Source: Dietzia sp. B32
GTDB taxonomy: Bacteria > Actinomycetota > Actinomycetes > Mycobacteriales > Mycobacteriaceae
Length of the DNA: 64,000 nucleotides
Assembly (NCBI RefSeq): GCF_024732245.1
Contig: NZ_CP093845.1
Location: 2,232,001 to 2,296,000, forward strand
Direction of reading: 5' to 3'
The notes beneath the pieces are model-generated. The model had not been told where the DNA came from and did no database searches. It worked only from the letters and a program-made list of their open reading frames with translations. The position numbers were made by a program, and so were the translations under genes. Below are positions 8,353 to 17,776 of the stretch, in pieces (within the stretch, counting starts at the first letter, position 1; every line of letters starts with the position of its first letter).

Positions 8353-9977
8353 GCCGGGTCGCCGTTCTGCTCGGCGGAGCCCCCGGACCCGCCGTTCTGC
8401 TGCGGTTCGTTCTGTCCCGCCCACCAGCTCAGGAGTGCGGCCTCGGCCTCATCCCGGTCGAGCGGGCCGCGGTCGAGGCGCAACTCCTTGAGATACGCCC
8501 ACGCGCGACCGACATCGGGCCCCGGCTTGAGGTCGAGCAGCGTCATGATCTCGTTGCCGTCGAGGTCTGGGCGGACCCGCGCGAGGTCCTCCTTCTCCTC
8601 GATCTCGGCGATCCGCCGTTCCAGCGAGTCGTAGTTGGCCTGCAGCTTGGCCGCCCGCCGCTTGTTGCGGGTCGTGCAGTCCGCCCGGACCAGCCGGTGC
8701 AGGCGCGGGAGCAGGTGTCCGGCGTCGGAGACGTAGCGGCGCACCGCGGAATCCGTCCACTGACCCTCGCCGTACCCGTGGAAGCGCAGGTGGAGAAACA
8801 CCAGGCCGGAGACGTCCTCGATCATCTGCTTGGAGTACTTGAGCGCACGCATGCGCTTGCGCACCATCTTCGCGCCGACCACCTCGTGGTGGTGGAAGGT
8901 CACGCCGCCGCCGGGCTTGGGCGCCCGTGTGGCGGGCTTGCCCACGTCGTGCAGCAACGCCGCCCAGCGGAGCACCAGGTCGGGCCCCTCGGGTTCGAGG
9001 TCGATGGCCTGCTTGAGCACCGTGAGCGAGTGCCAGTACACGTCCTTGTGCTGCATGTGCTCGTCGCGCTCGAGCTTCATGCCGGGCACCTCGGGCAACA
9101 CCCGGTCGGCCAACCCGGCCTCGCACAGCATGTTGATGCCGTCGATCGGGAAATCGCCGAGGATGGTCTTGTCGAGCTCCGTCCGCACCCGTTCGACGGT
9201 GATGCGGTCGATCTCCCCGGTCATCTCCGCCATCGCCCGGAACACCCGCGGCGCCAGGGTGAACCCCAGCTGGGAGACGAACCGGCAGGCCCGGAGCATG
9301 CGCAGCGGGTCGTCGGCGAACGACTGCTCCGGCGCCGCCGGGGTGTCCAGCACGCCGGCGAGCAGGGCGTCCATCCCGTTCAGGGGATCGACGAACTCCT
9401 GGCGCCCGTCCGGGTGCAGACGCACCGCCATGGCGTTTACCGTGAAGTCACGCCGGATGAGGTCACCCTCGAGGGTGTCGCCGAAGACGACCTCGGGGTT
9501 CCGGGTCACCCCGTCATAGGAGTCCGCGCGGAACGTGGTGATCTCGATCTGCTGCTCGATCCCGCCACCGTCCCGCTTGACGGCCGAGAGCGTGCCGAAC
9601 TCGATCCCGGTGTCCCACACCGCGTCCGCGTAGTCGCCGAGGATGGCCCGCACCGTCTCGGGTCGGGCGTCCGTGGTGAAGTCCAGGTCGGTGCCCAGTC
9701 GGCCGAGCACGGCGTCGCGGACACTGCCGCCCACCAGGTAGAGCTCGTGCCCGGCGTCGCCGAACGCCGTCGCGAGCGGGGCCAGCACGTCCGCCAGGTC
9801 GTTCATGGTGGTCTGGGCGCCCGCCAGCAGCCGGACCCGGCGTGCCTCGACCTCGGCCGGGTCGGGCCGGGCGCCCGGTCCGTCCTGCAGAGCCGAGAAC
9901 ACCGCGGCGTCGTGTCGATCGGAGGCGGCTCGATCGGCGGCGGCACTGCGGTCGGGGGTCGGTCTGCGGGCTGTCAC
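8349..9977 (-). CDS. pcnA: CCA tRNA nucleotidyltransferase
   Basis: A 542-residue class II CCA-adding enzyme that builds the 3'-CCA of tRNAs. The nucleotidyltransferase motif GGSVRDAVLGR with the following DLDFTT acids lies near residues 80-100. An RNA-binding region follows, and an HD domain with LLHDVGKP lies near residue 340. Neither tRNA gene in this window encodes CCA, so such an enzyme is needed. GTG at 9977 is taken as start; ATG at 9806 would give 485 residues, closer to the mycobacterial length, so the low-complexity N-terminus is uncertain. It is the left border of the conserved origin block. Confidence 0.92.
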   Translation of the reverse strand: MTARRPTPDRSAAADRAASDRHDAAVFSALQDGPGARPDPAEVEARRVRLLAGAQTTMNDLADVLAPLATAFGDAGHELYLVGGSVRDAVLGRLGTDLDFTTDARPETVRAILGDYADAVWDTGIEFGTLSAVKRDGGGIEQQIEITTFRADSYDGVTRNPEVVFGDTLEGDLIRRDFTVNAMAVRLHPDGRQEFVDPLNGMDALLAGVLDTPAAPEQSFADDPLRMLRACRFVSQLGFTLAPRVFRAMAEMTGEIDRITVERVRTELDKTILGDFPIDGINMLCEAGLADRVLPEVPGMKLERDEHMQHKDVYWHSLTVLKQAIDLEPEGPDLVLRWAALLHDVGKPATRAPKPGGGVTFHHHEVVGAKMVRKRMRALKYSKQMIEDVSGLVFLHLRFHGYGEGQWTDSAVRRYVSDAGHLLPRLHRLVRADCTTRNKRRAAKLQANYDSLERRIAEIEEKEDLARVRPDLDGNEIMTLLDLKPGPDVGRAWAYLKELRLDRGPLDRDEAEAALLSWWAGQNEPQQNGGSGGSAEQNGDPA

Positions 9978-10313
9978 GCGCCCGACTTTACCGAGTGGAC
10001 CCGGCAAATCCTGATCCGCGCACTCGGGGGCGGGGCCGAGTCGGGGCGGAGTCGGGGCCGAGTCGGGGCCCGGCCGGACCCGGGACGACGGCCGAGTGTG
10101 CATCCGGCCAGCACGAACGGCTCCGGATACGCTGCCTAACCGACCTACGCTGCGGAAATGCACACAGAACCCCGGGTCACGCTGCGGGATTGGACCATTC
10201 AAGGCGCGTAAGTCAACGAGGCAGCGTATCTCGCGCGAGGTGCGCTGCAAGAGTGTCAGACAGGCCCCCCGGGAGCAGCCGGGCACCCGCGCCTCCGGGC
10301 TCGGCGCGCCGCC
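9978..10313. other. Intergenic region with long-range inverted repeat
   Basis: This 336-base stretch separates pcnA from the ABM-domain gene; both are on the minus strand. It has no convincing ORF. Bases 10025-10080 are GC-rich with repeats of GAGTCGGGGC. Arms GATACGCTGCCT (10126-10137) and AGGCAGCGTATC (10219-10230) are perfect complements 81 bases apart, and the heptamer ACGCTGC occurs three times in the left half. It may encode a structured RNA or hold regulatory sites for pcnA. Confidence 0.4.
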
Positions 10314-10646
10314 TCACCCGCCCGCCGCGACGACCTTCGACCACAGCGGGTCCACGGCCTCCACCTCGGGCGGGCCGCTCAGCAGCGGGCTCGACTCCTC
10401 CAGGTATCGCAGGTAGGCGGGGTTACCGAGGAACTCCTGGGCGGCCGCGGCATCCCGGTAGTGCTGGAACACCACCATCACGTCCGGATCCACGTGGGAC
10501 GCGCACAGCACATAGGCCTCGTGCCCGTCGTTGGCCTGGACGGCCTCGGGCATGTGCCGACGCCACACCTCGATCAACTGGTCGCGACGGCCCGGCTTGG
10601 CCCGGTGTCGCAGGACCAGGGCGTGGGCGGACGGGCCAGTGCTCAT
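10314..10646 (-). CDS. ABM-domain (antibiotic biosynthesis monooxygenase-like) protein
   Basis: A 110-residue dimeric alpha/beta barrel-type protein of the ABM superfamily. Family features seen are the N-terminal strand ALVLRHRAKPGRRDQLIEVWRRHMPEA, then VMVVFQHYRDAAAAQEFLGNPAY. Members include quinone monooxygenases and haem-degrading proteins; no conserved haem ligand pattern is evident, so the function is open. ATG at 10646 is the only start giving the full first strand. Confidence 0.75.
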   Translation of the reverse strand: MSTGPSAHALVLRHRAKPGRRDQLIEVWRRHMPEAVQANDGHEAYVLCASHVDPDVMVVFQHYRDAAAAQEFLGNPAYLRYLEESSPLLSGPPEVEAVDPLWSKVVAAGG

Positions 10647-10737
10647 ACAGCGGACTCTAGCCGCGCCCGCCGCCGCGGGACCGTTCCCGGCCGCCACGGG
10701 ATCGACATCCTGTCCCGTGATACAGAAGCAATCTAGA

Positions 10738-11835
10738 GTGACGGGTGTGTCTCGTCGTCGTCGTATATGCCCACGCCCGTCACCCAGCCGTCGGCGCATC
10801 GCACCGACGGCCGTCGCGCTCACGGCCGCGGCCGCGGTGGCGCTGACCGGCGCGGTCCACCCGCTCGCAGGCGCGCAGTCCGCCGGCGGCGTCGACACCT
10901 CCACGGCCCTCGGATTCACCACCTCGCCCCGCCCCACCGCGCCGCCACCGGTCGACACCTCCCGGCCACAGATCCTGCGCGTCCAACCGGTCGAGGGCCG
11001 CAAGGTACTCGCCGACGTGTGGTCCCCGTCCATGGCCAGGGCCGTCCCCACGTTCCTCCTCCTCCCCGCGAGCCCGTCGCCGGCACCGCTGTTGCTCCTG
11101 CTCAACGGCGTGGGCGGGGGAGAAGACCACGTCGGCTGGGCCTATCACACCGACTACGAGGACTTCTTCGCCGACAAACACGTCCTGGTCGCCAGCCCGG
11201 AGGGCGGCCGGTTCAGCCTCTACACCGACTGGCAGCGCGAGGATCCCGTCCTCGGCGTCAACCGCTGGCACACCTTCCTCGACTCCGAACTACCCGCCGC
11301 GCTCACCGGCGCCCACGCCCTGAACGGCACCCGCGGCGTGATCGGCGTGTCCATGTCCGGCGGACCCGCGCTCACCCTCGCCGCGCGGAGCCGACACCAC
11401 TGGGCCGCCGCGGCGTCCCTGTCCGGGTTCCCCGAGGTCTCCACGCCGTTCGGTCGCGCCGCCATGACCGCGATGGTCGCGCGCGGCGGCGGCAACGTCC
11501 ACAACGCGTTCGGCCCTCACGACGACCCGGCCTGGCTCGTCAATGACCCGTCGCACGACGTCGAACGGCTCCGCGGCACCGCCCTGTACCTCGCGTCCGC
11601 CCCCGGCAACCCCGGCCCGCACGACTCGCCGGAGATCGGGTCGGCGACCTTCGCTATCGGCGCGCCGACGGAACTGGCCGCCGACCTGGGAACCCGCCAC
11701 ATGGCCCGCGCGCTGCGGGACGGCGGCGTGCCCTTCACCTATGACCGGTACCCGACCGGCGCCCACACCTTCGCCCTGTTCACCCGCGAACTCCGGGACT
11801 CCTGGCGGGTAGTCGGTCCGGCGCTCGGGGCCTGA
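10738..11835 (+). CDS. Secreted esterase, mycolyltransferase (antigen 85)-like
   Basis: A 365-residue exported alpha/beta hydrolase of the esterase D/antigen 85 superfamily. The arginine-rich N-terminus precedes a hydrophobic signal core ending near LAGAQS. The nucleophile motif GVSMSGG places Ser at residue 205, and a C-terminal GAHTF motif supplies His at 343. Antigen 85-type enzymes transfer mycolic acids onto trehalose and arabinogalactan outside the membrane, which fits a mycolate-containing actinobacterium. GTG at 10738 is taken; GTG at 10747 is also possible. A plain carboxylesterase role remains an alternative. Confidence 0.75.
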   Translation: MTGVSRRRRICPRPSPSRRRIAPTAVALTAAAAVALTGAVHPLAGAQSAGGVDTSTALGFTTSPRPTAPPPVDTSRPQILRVQPVEGRKVLADVWSPSMARAVPTFLLLPASPSPAPLLLLLNGVGGGEDHVGWAYHTDYEDFFADKHVLVASPEGGRFSLYTDWQREDPVLGVNRWHTFLDSELPAALTGAHALNGTRGVIGVSMSGGPALTLAARSRHHWAAAASLSGFPEVSTPFGRAAMTAMVARGGGNVHNAFGPHDDPAWLVNDPSHDVERLRGTALYLASAPGNPGPHDSPEIGSATFAIGAPTELAADLGTRHMARALRDGGVPFTYDRYPTGAHTFALFTRELRDSWRVVGPALGA

Positions 11836-11905
11836 GCCGCACGCGACCGGGCGGCGGCGCGCCGTGGATTCCGGTCCACTCACCCCCGGCCGGTAGCATC
11901 GATGG

Positions 11906-13207
11906 GTGTCCGAAGCCGATCGTCCCGCCGAGCCGCGCGCCACAGCGCCGCGGCGTCGTCGCGCACGTCGGTCCGCCGGACCCGGAACCACCGGGCGCGA
12001 ATCCACTGGTCACACGCGGGACGGCGCCGCCGCGAAACCCGCCGACGGCGCGCGCAACGCCCAGGGTGACAAGTCCAGATCAGCGGCTCAGAACACCTCC
12101 GGTGGTGCTGGCCAGAAGTCCGGCAAGGGGGGTCAGTCCGGGCCCTCCGGTTCCTCCGCCCCGACCGGCGACGGCCAATCCCGGCAGGGTCGGCGCCGCC
12201 GCCGCGGGGGACGCGGTCGCCGCGGCGGTCGGGGACAGGGCCGCGCGCCCGAGAACCAGAACCAGTCGTCCGGTACCGACGCCACCCACACGGTGAAGTC
12301 CGGCGACGGCACCGCCGGTGCCACCGCCCGCCAGACCCCCCGGCACCCGCGTCAGCCCGGCCGACCCAAGTCGGGCGGTGCCCAGGCGAGCTCGGCCAAC
12401 ACCACGCGGACGTCCGCTCCCTCGAAGGCCGGCGGCGGCTCCGGGTCCAAGGCCGGCTCCAAGTCCGGCGGCAAGGGCGGGTCGAAGGCCGCGCCCAAGA
12501 CCACCAAGCCCGGCGCCCACCAGGGCGGCAAGGCCGGCGTCAAGAACGCCCGCGGTGGTCGCGGGGGAGCGCGGCATCCCCGCGGCGGCCAGCGCCTCAA
12601 GACGGTGCTGGAGACCTCGGCCGGCGGCCTGGTGGTCCGGAATCTCGCGCACGCGGCGGACGGCCCGGACGCCGACCTGTCGCGGCTCGAGGTCGCGCTC
12701 ATCGGTCGCCTGGACCGCCGCAACCGGATGCTGTGGTCCATGCCCAAGGGACACATCGAACCGGGGGAGACCGTCGCGGAGACCGCCCGGCGCGAGGTGC
12801 TCGAGGAGACCGGGGTCGACGGCACCGTCCTCGCACCGCTGGGCACCATCGACTACTGGTTCGTCGCCGAGGGCCGACGCATCCACAAGACGGTCCACCA
12901 CCACCTCATCCGCTACGACCACGGCGAGTTGTGCGACGAGGACCCGGAGATCACCGAGGTCGCGTGGTTCGCGTTCGACGACCTGCCCAGGCGCCTGGCC
13001 TACCCGGACGAGCGTCGCCTGGTGGAGTCCGCGCGCACCCTGCTGCCCCGACTCGCTCGTGCAGAACTGGCAGGTGACAACCCGCCCCCCGCCGACGCGC
13101 AGAAGGTCGACCCCTCCCGGCGGGCGGACGGCCCCGAGCCGGTCCGCCGGACCGGGGCGCCCGGCGTGACCCCCCGCGACGACGCGCCGGAGGAGTCCGG
13201 GCCGTGA
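11906..13207 (+). CDS. NUDIX hydrolase with long basic disordered N-terminus (MutT4-like)
   Basis: A 433-residue protein whose first 230 residues are low-complexity and rich in Gly, Lys, Arg, Ser and Pro. The NUDIX fold follows, with the full NUDIX box (GHIEPGETV through REVLEETGV) at about residues 282-304. It corresponds by position to mycobacterial MutT4 (Rv3908), between pcnA and the DUF6049 gene. NUDIX enzymes cleave nucleoside diphosphates linked to other groups; the substrate here is unknown. GTG at 11906 is the start. Its stop overlaps the next start (GTGA), so it begins the operon through murJ. Confidence 0.85.
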   Translation: MSEADRPAEPRATAPRRRRARRSAGPGTTGRESTGHTRDGAAAKPADGARNAQGDKSRSAAQNTSGGAGQKSGKGGQSGPSGSSAPTGDGQSRQGRRRRRGGRGRRGGRGQGRAPENQNQSSGTDATHTVKSGDGTAGATARQTPRHPRQPGRPKSGGAQASSANTTRTSAPSKAGGGSGSKAGSKSGGKGGSKAAPKTTKPGAHQGGKAGVKNARGGRGGARHPRGGQRLKTVLETSAGGLVVRNLAHAADGPDADLSRLEVALIGRLDRRNRMLWSMPKGHIEPGETVAETARREVLEETGVDGTVLAPLGTIDYWFVAEGRRIHKTVHHHLIRYDHGELCDEDPEITEVAWFAFDDLPRRLAYPDERRLVESARTLLPRLARAELAGDNPPPADAQKVDPSRRADGPEPVRRTGAPGVTPRDDAPEESGP

Positions 13208-15855
13208 TCGCGCGGCCGGTTGGGCGCGCAGTCCGGGCGGTCGTCCCGACGGCGTTGTGTGCCGCGCTGGCGGTGGGGCCGCTGTGGGGTGTCCAGCCGG
13301 CCGGCGCGATCACCCCTGAGCAGGCCGCGGCCGCCGGGTACATCCCCACTCCGGCGCCGGCGCTGGCGCGGATCACCATCGACGAGATCTCCCCGCGCGT
13401 CCTCGACGGCGCGGGCGGCGCGTCCGGGACGGGTGAGGTCGCGGTGGGGACCGAGGCCGGGGTCCCGGTCGTCACGGTGTCCGGGACGATCGCCAACGTC
13501 GGCGAGCTCCCCCTCGAGTCGGTCGACGTCCGCCTCCAGCGCGGGCCCCGTGCCGCCGACGCGGAGGCCGTCCGGGAGCCGCTGGTGTGGTCGGAACCGT
13601 CGTTCGGGGTCCGTGGCGAGTTCGTGCGGGTGGCAGAGGCCGTGCCGCCGGGGGAGTCGGTGTCGTACCGGATCTCCATGCCCGCCCGCGAGATCGTCGG
13701 AAGTACCGCACCCGACCTGCAACTCACCGAGCCTGGTGTCTACCCGCTGCTCGTCAACGTCAACGGGACCCCGGAGGGCGGTTCGCCCGCGCGGCTCGAC
13801 GACGCACGCACCCTGCTGCCCGTGCTCGAGGCACCCCGGCCGGCGGCGCTTCCGGGGGTCGACGACGAGGTGGGCGCCCCCGGGCCGGCGGACGTGCCCG
13901 GACCGGTACCGGTGCCGCTGACCATGCTGTGGCCTCTGGCCGCGGCCCCCACGCGGGTCGCGACGGTGCCCGGCGCGGAGGGCCCGGACCCGGTCGTGGC
14001 CCTGACCGACGACTCGCTCCTGCGGGAGCTGGCCGAGGACGGCCGGCTCACCGGGCTCGTCCGGGCGGCCGACGAGGCATTCGACGGCGCGGGCGGGCGG
14101 GACCTGCGACGGGCGGTGTGCCTGGCCGTGGACCCGGACCTCCTGGGAACCGTGTCCGAGGTGGCCGACGGACGGACCGTACTCATCGGCGACGGCTCCG
14201 GCAGGAGCGACGGCGGAGGCTCTTCCACCCGGACCCGGGGCGAACGGGACGACACGGAATGGTCCGGTCCCGAGGATCCCGGGGCGGTGGCCGCGGACGC
14301 CCGGCGGTGGCTCGACGAGTTGCGGGCGCTCGCCGAGGGCGGTTGCGTCGTGGGTCTGCCGGCGGCCCAGGCCGGCCTCGAGGCCGTCGGGGCGGTGGGT
14401 TCCACCGAACTCACCCGCGCCGCGCTCGACAACGCCGACGCCGTCGAGCGGATCCTCGGGGTGGCCCCCGTCCCCGACACCCTGGTCCCCGCGTCGGGGA
14501 CCCTGCTGCCCGGCACCGCCGAGGCGCTGAACGAACCCGACATCACCGCCGTCGTGGCCGCCCCGTCGACGCGGACCGACACCGGCCTGGTCCCGCCGCC
14601 CGGGCTGGTGGGGCTGGCCGGGGCCGGCCGGGCGCTGACCTACTCGGCGACCGTCGGCTCGACTCTCGCCGCGACCGGGGCAGCGCCCGAGAACCCACGG
14701 TATTCCGACCCCGACACCCGGTACTGGCTGACGGCCGACTCCGCGGCGGCCCGACTGCAGGACGCCCGCGCGGCCCTGCTCGCCCCGGTGGTGGACGCCG
14801 TCGATACGGCCGCCGCTGCCGGACCCGTCCCCATCCCTCCTCTCGACGCGATCGGCGCCGATCCCGCCGGACCGTCCACCGGTGATTCCCCCGCCGCCGG
14901 CGCCGCCACCGGACCCGCCGCCGCAACCGACCCCACTGCCGACCCCGCCGCCGATCAGGGCGTGCTGGCCGTGCCGCCGCAGGTGTGGAGCATCGACGGC
15001 GACGCCGCGGGATCGCTGCTCGAGTCCCTCGGCGCCCAGCTCGAGGCGGGCAGGATGCGCGCGCTCCCGCTCGCCGAGCGCCTGGCGGGCCCGGTCACCA
15101 TCCCGGACGGCTCGCTGGCGGACGACCCCACGGGGGCCGTCGACCCGGGTGCGATCGACCTGGCCGGGGCGGACCGGCGCGTGGCCGACGCACTGCGGGG
15201 GGTCGGCACCCTGCGCTCACTCGTTGACACCTCCGACCCCACCTCGGCGGACGCCCGGTTCCACCTCGACCCGATGGTCTCCGATGCCCTCCGGGCCCTG
15301 TCGGAGACCGGCCGGCGAGCCGGGGGGGACGGGACGTCGCCCGGGTCCGGCACCGGTGAGGTCGCCCGGGGCCGGACCGCTGCCCGACTCGAGCGGCTCG
15401 AGCGGACGGTCGCGGACTCTCTCGACCGGGTGGACCTGCTCCCGCCGGGCAGCGTGTTCACCATGGCCAGCCCCAACAGCCCTTTGCTGCTGGTGACCCG
15501 CAACGCGCTGCCGTTCCCGGTACGCGTCGGCGTCACCGTCACCGCGCCGGCCGACATCCGGGTGGACCCGGTGGGGATCATCCAGATCCCCGCCTCGGGA
15601 TCACGGACCCTGCAGGTCCCCACCCAGTCCGACGCCGAGGGCGGCGCCCGCCACACCGTCGCGTTCGTCCTCGAGGGACCCGACGGGCGCCCGCTGTCCG
15701 AGCCGGTCGAGTTGTCCGTCCAGACCGGTGGCTACCCGGTGGCGCAGGCGTTCGCGCTCGCCGCAGCGGCCCTCGCCCTCGTCCTCGGGGGTCGGCGGTA
15801 CCTGCGCTACCGTCGGGGCATCCTCGACCCCGCGGACGAAGGGCACCGACCGTGA
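13204..15855 (+). CDS. DUF6049 secreted, C-terminally anchored membrane protein (Rv3909-like)
   Basis: An 883-residue protein with a Sec signal peptide (residues 1 to about 35, ending QPAGA), a long extracellular region, and one C-terminal membrane helix ([16 protein letters not shown]) followed by a short basic tail. By position and architecture it matches Rv3909, conserved next to murJ in mycobacteria. A beta-sandwich-like region lies before the helix. No catalytic motif is visible. Overlaps on both sides (GTGA) couple it to the NUDIX and murJ genes, suggesting a role in envelope assembly. Confidence 0.85.
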   Translation: MIARPVGRAVRAVVPTALCAALAVGPLWGVQPAGAITPEQAAAAGYIPTPAPALARITIDEISPRVLDGAGGASGTGEVAVGTEAGVPVVTVSGTIANVGELPLESVDVRLQRGPRAADAEAVREPLVWSEPSFGVRGEFVRVAEAVPPGESVSYRISMPAREIVGSTAPDLQLTEPGVYPLLVNVNGTPEGGSPARLDDARTLLPVLEAPRPAALPGVDDEVGAPGPADVPGPVPVPLTMLWPLAAAPTRVATVPGAEGPDPVVALTDDSLLRELAEDGRLTGLVRAADEAFDGAGGRDLRRAVCLAVDPDLLGTVSEVADGRTVLIGDGSGRSDGGGSSTRTRGERDDTEWSGPEDPGAVAADARRWLDELRALAEGGCVVGLPAAQAGLEAVGAVGSTELTRAALDNADAVERILGVAPVPDTLVPASGTLLPGTAEALNEPDITAVVAAPSTRTDTGLVPPPGLVGLAGAGRALTYSATVGSTLAATGAAPENPRYSDPDTRYWLTADSAAARLQDARAALLAPVVDAVDTAAAAGPVPIPPLDAIGADPAGPSTGDSPAAGAATGPAAATDPTADPAADQGVLAVPPQVWSIDGDAAGSLLESLGAQLEAGRMRALPLAERLAGPVTIPDGSLADDPTGAVDPGAIDLAGADRRVADALRGVGTLRSLVDTSDPTSADARFHLDPMVSDALRALSETGRRAGGDGTSPGSGTGEVARGRTAARLERLERTVADSLDRVDLLPPGSVFTMASPNSPLLLVTRNALPFPVRVGVTVTAPADIRVDPVGIIQIPASGSRTLQVPTQSDAEGGARHTVAFVLEGPDGRPLSEPVELSVQTGGYPVAQAFALAAAALALVLGGRRYLRYRRGILDPADEGHRP

Positions 15856-17687
15856 ACGACGAGCAGGGGTCCCCCGGACCCGAACTGCGCAGACCGGACC
15901 CCGGGCTCCGGGGCCGACGCCGTGAGTCGGGCAGCAGCGTGCTGCCCGGCCCGGTGTCACCGCCACCGGTCGCCGACTCGTTCTCGCCCGACGCCGCGCC
16001 CGCGTCTCCCGGGTCGGCGGCGCCGGAACAGTCCACCCCGCCGGGCGGGGGGACCGGGACGCGGACCCGGGACTCCTCCGACGCCTCGGTGATGCGCTCG
16101 ACCGGATCGATGGCGGTGGCGAACCTCGCGAGCCGCATCACCGGGTTCGTGCGGATGATCCTCATCCTCACCGTGCTCGGCCCCGCGGTCGCGTCCGCCT
16201 TCAACACGGCCAACACACTGCCCAACATGATCACCGAGCTCGTGCTGGGCTCGGTCCTCACCGCCATGTTCATGCCACTGCTGGCCAGGGCAGCGCAGGA
16301 GGACGAGGACGGGGGAGTGTCGTTCCTCCGGCGCCTGCTCACCGTGACCTCGGTCCTCGCGCTGGGGGCGACGGTGCTCGCCGTGGCCTGCGCACCACTG
16401 CTCACCGAGCTCAACCTGGGTGACGGCGAGGTCAACACCGACCTGGCCACCGCGTTCGCGTTCCTCCTACTGCCGCAGATCTTCTTCTACGGCGTGTTCT
16501 CGGTGATGCTCGCGGTCCTCAACTACAACGGGATCTTCCGGCCCGGGGCCTGGGCGCCGGTGTGGAACAACCTGGTGGCCATCGCGACGCTCGTGCTGTT
16601 CGCGGTGGTCGGCAGCGGGATCGACCCGGCGGCCCCGGTCAACCTGCTCAGCGCCCCCATCCTGCTGCTCGGTCTGGGCACCACCCTCGGCGTGATCGTC
16701 CAGGCCGCCGTACTGGTGCCGGCCCTGCGCCGCGCCGGCGTCGACCTGCGGCCCCAGTGGGGTCTGGACCCCCGCATCAGGCAGTTCGGCGGTCACGCCC
16801 TGGCCGGCGTCACCTACGTGCTCATCTCCCAGGTGGGCCTGGTGATGACCAACCGCATCGGTTCGGCCGCCGACGAGGCCGCCATCGCGATCTACCAGAC
16901 CTACTGGCTGCTGTTGCAGGTCCCGTACGGGATCATCGGCGTCACCCTGCTCACCGCCATCAACCCGAGGCTCGCCGACAACGGGGTGGCCGGCCGCAAC
17001 GACGCGGTGGTGCGCGACATCTCGCTGGGGACGCGGCTGTCGCTGTTCGGTCTGCTCCCGATCATCGCGTTCATGACCGCGTTCGGTCCGACCATCGCGA
17101 CCGGCCTGTTCCGCTACGGCAACTTCGACGCCGAGAGCGCGCAGGTCCTCGGCCTGACCCTGGCCTTCGGTGCGTTCACCCTGGTCCCGTACGCGATCGT
17201 CCTGCTGCAGCAGCGGGTGTTCTACGCCCGCGAGGACTACTGGACGCCCACGGTCATGATCCTCGCGATCACCGTCGTCCGCGTGATCCTGTCCCTCATC
17301 GTCCCCGCGGTCGCCGAACAGCGCTCCCACGTGGTGATCGGACTGGCCCTGGCCAACGGCATCGGCTGGGTCATCGGCGCCGTCGCCGGGTTCATCCTGC
17401 TGCGGTCGAAGCTGGGTTCCCTGCGCGGCCGGGAGACTCTCCGGTCGGCGTCGTGGACCCTCGGCGCGTCGATCGTCGGTGCCCTGATCGCGCTCGTCGT
17501 GGACACGATCCTGCCGATGGACACCCTCACCGACGCGGTCGGCAGCATCGGCTTCGTCCTGCGGGCCGGTGTCGCCGCCGTCATCACGCTCGTGGTCACC
17601 GGTCTGATCCTGTCGCGCTCCCGCCTGCCCGAACTCGACTCCATCACCCCCGTTCTCCGCGGGCTGGTGGGACGTCTGAGGCGATAG
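15852..17687 (+). CDS. murJ: Lipid II flippase MurJ
   Basis: A 611-residue protein. About 80 disordered residues precede a polytopic core of roughly 14 helices of the MviN/MurJ family, which flips the peptidoglycan precursor lipid II across the membrane. Typical segments are SMAVANLASRITGFVRMILI, FNTANTLPNMITELVLGS and LLPQIFFYGVFSVMLAVLNY. In Mycobacterium tuberculosis the equivalent protein (Rv3910) continues into a pseudokinase; here it stops at 17687 and the pseudokinase is a separate downstream gene. GTG at 15852 overlaps the DUF6049 stop. Confidence 0.93.
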   Translation: MNDEQGSPGPELRRPDPGLRGRRRESGSSVLPGPVSPPPVADSFSPDAAPASPGSAAPEQSTPPGGGTGTRTRDSSDASVMRSTGSMAVANLASRITGFVRMILILTVLGPAVASAFNTANTLPNMITELVLGSVLTAMFMPLLARAAQEDEDGGVSFLRRLLTVTSVLALGATVLAVACAPLLTELNLGDGEVNTDLATAFAFLLLPQIFFYGVFSVMLAVLNYNGIFRPGAWAPVWNNLVAIATLVLFAVVGSGIDPAAPVNLLSAPILLLGLGTTLGVIVQAAVLVPALRRAGVDLRPQWGLDPRIRQFGGHALAGVTYVLISQVGLVMTNRIGSAADEAAIAIYQTYWLLLQVPYGIIGVTLLTAINPRLADNGVAGRNDAVVRDISLGTRLSLFGLLPIIAFMTAFGPTIATGLFRYGNFDAESAQVLGLTLAFGAFTLVPYAIVLLQQRVFYAREDYWTPTVMILAITVVRVILSLIVPAVAEQRSHVVIGLALANGIGWVIGAVAGFILLRSKLGSLRGRETLRSASWTLGASIVGALIALVVDTILPMDTLTDAVGSIGFVLRAGVAAVITLVVTGLILSRSRLPELDSITPVLRGLVGRLRR

Positions 17688-17738
17688 TCGAACCCCCGGG
17701 GGGCCGGTACGTACACTCGGGGATCACGAGCGGTGCCT

Positions 17739-17760
17739 CCTGGTGGGCTGCCGCACCAGG
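17739..17760 (+). promoter_or_regulatory. Hairpin directly upstream of the pseudokinase ribosome site
   Basis: CCTGGTG and CACCAGG form a seven-base stem with an eight-base loop. It ends one base before the ribosome-binding sequence CGAGGAGGGT that precedes the GTG at 17777. It lies in the 89-base gap after murJ and may modulate expression of the downstream gene relative to murJ. Confidence 0.35.
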
Positions 17761-17776
17761 CGAGGAGGGTCATCGG

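Noticed and set aside
16562-17776. Upstream extension of the pseudokinase frame
   Set aside because: It overlaps murJ in another frame, reads as an Arg/Pro-rich shadow, and the GTG at 17777 has its own strong ribosome site.
17688-17776. Programmed frameshift joining murJ and the pseudokinase
   Set aside because: An in-frame stop, 89 bases of gap, and an independent ribosome site favour two proteins; no slippery sequence is visible.
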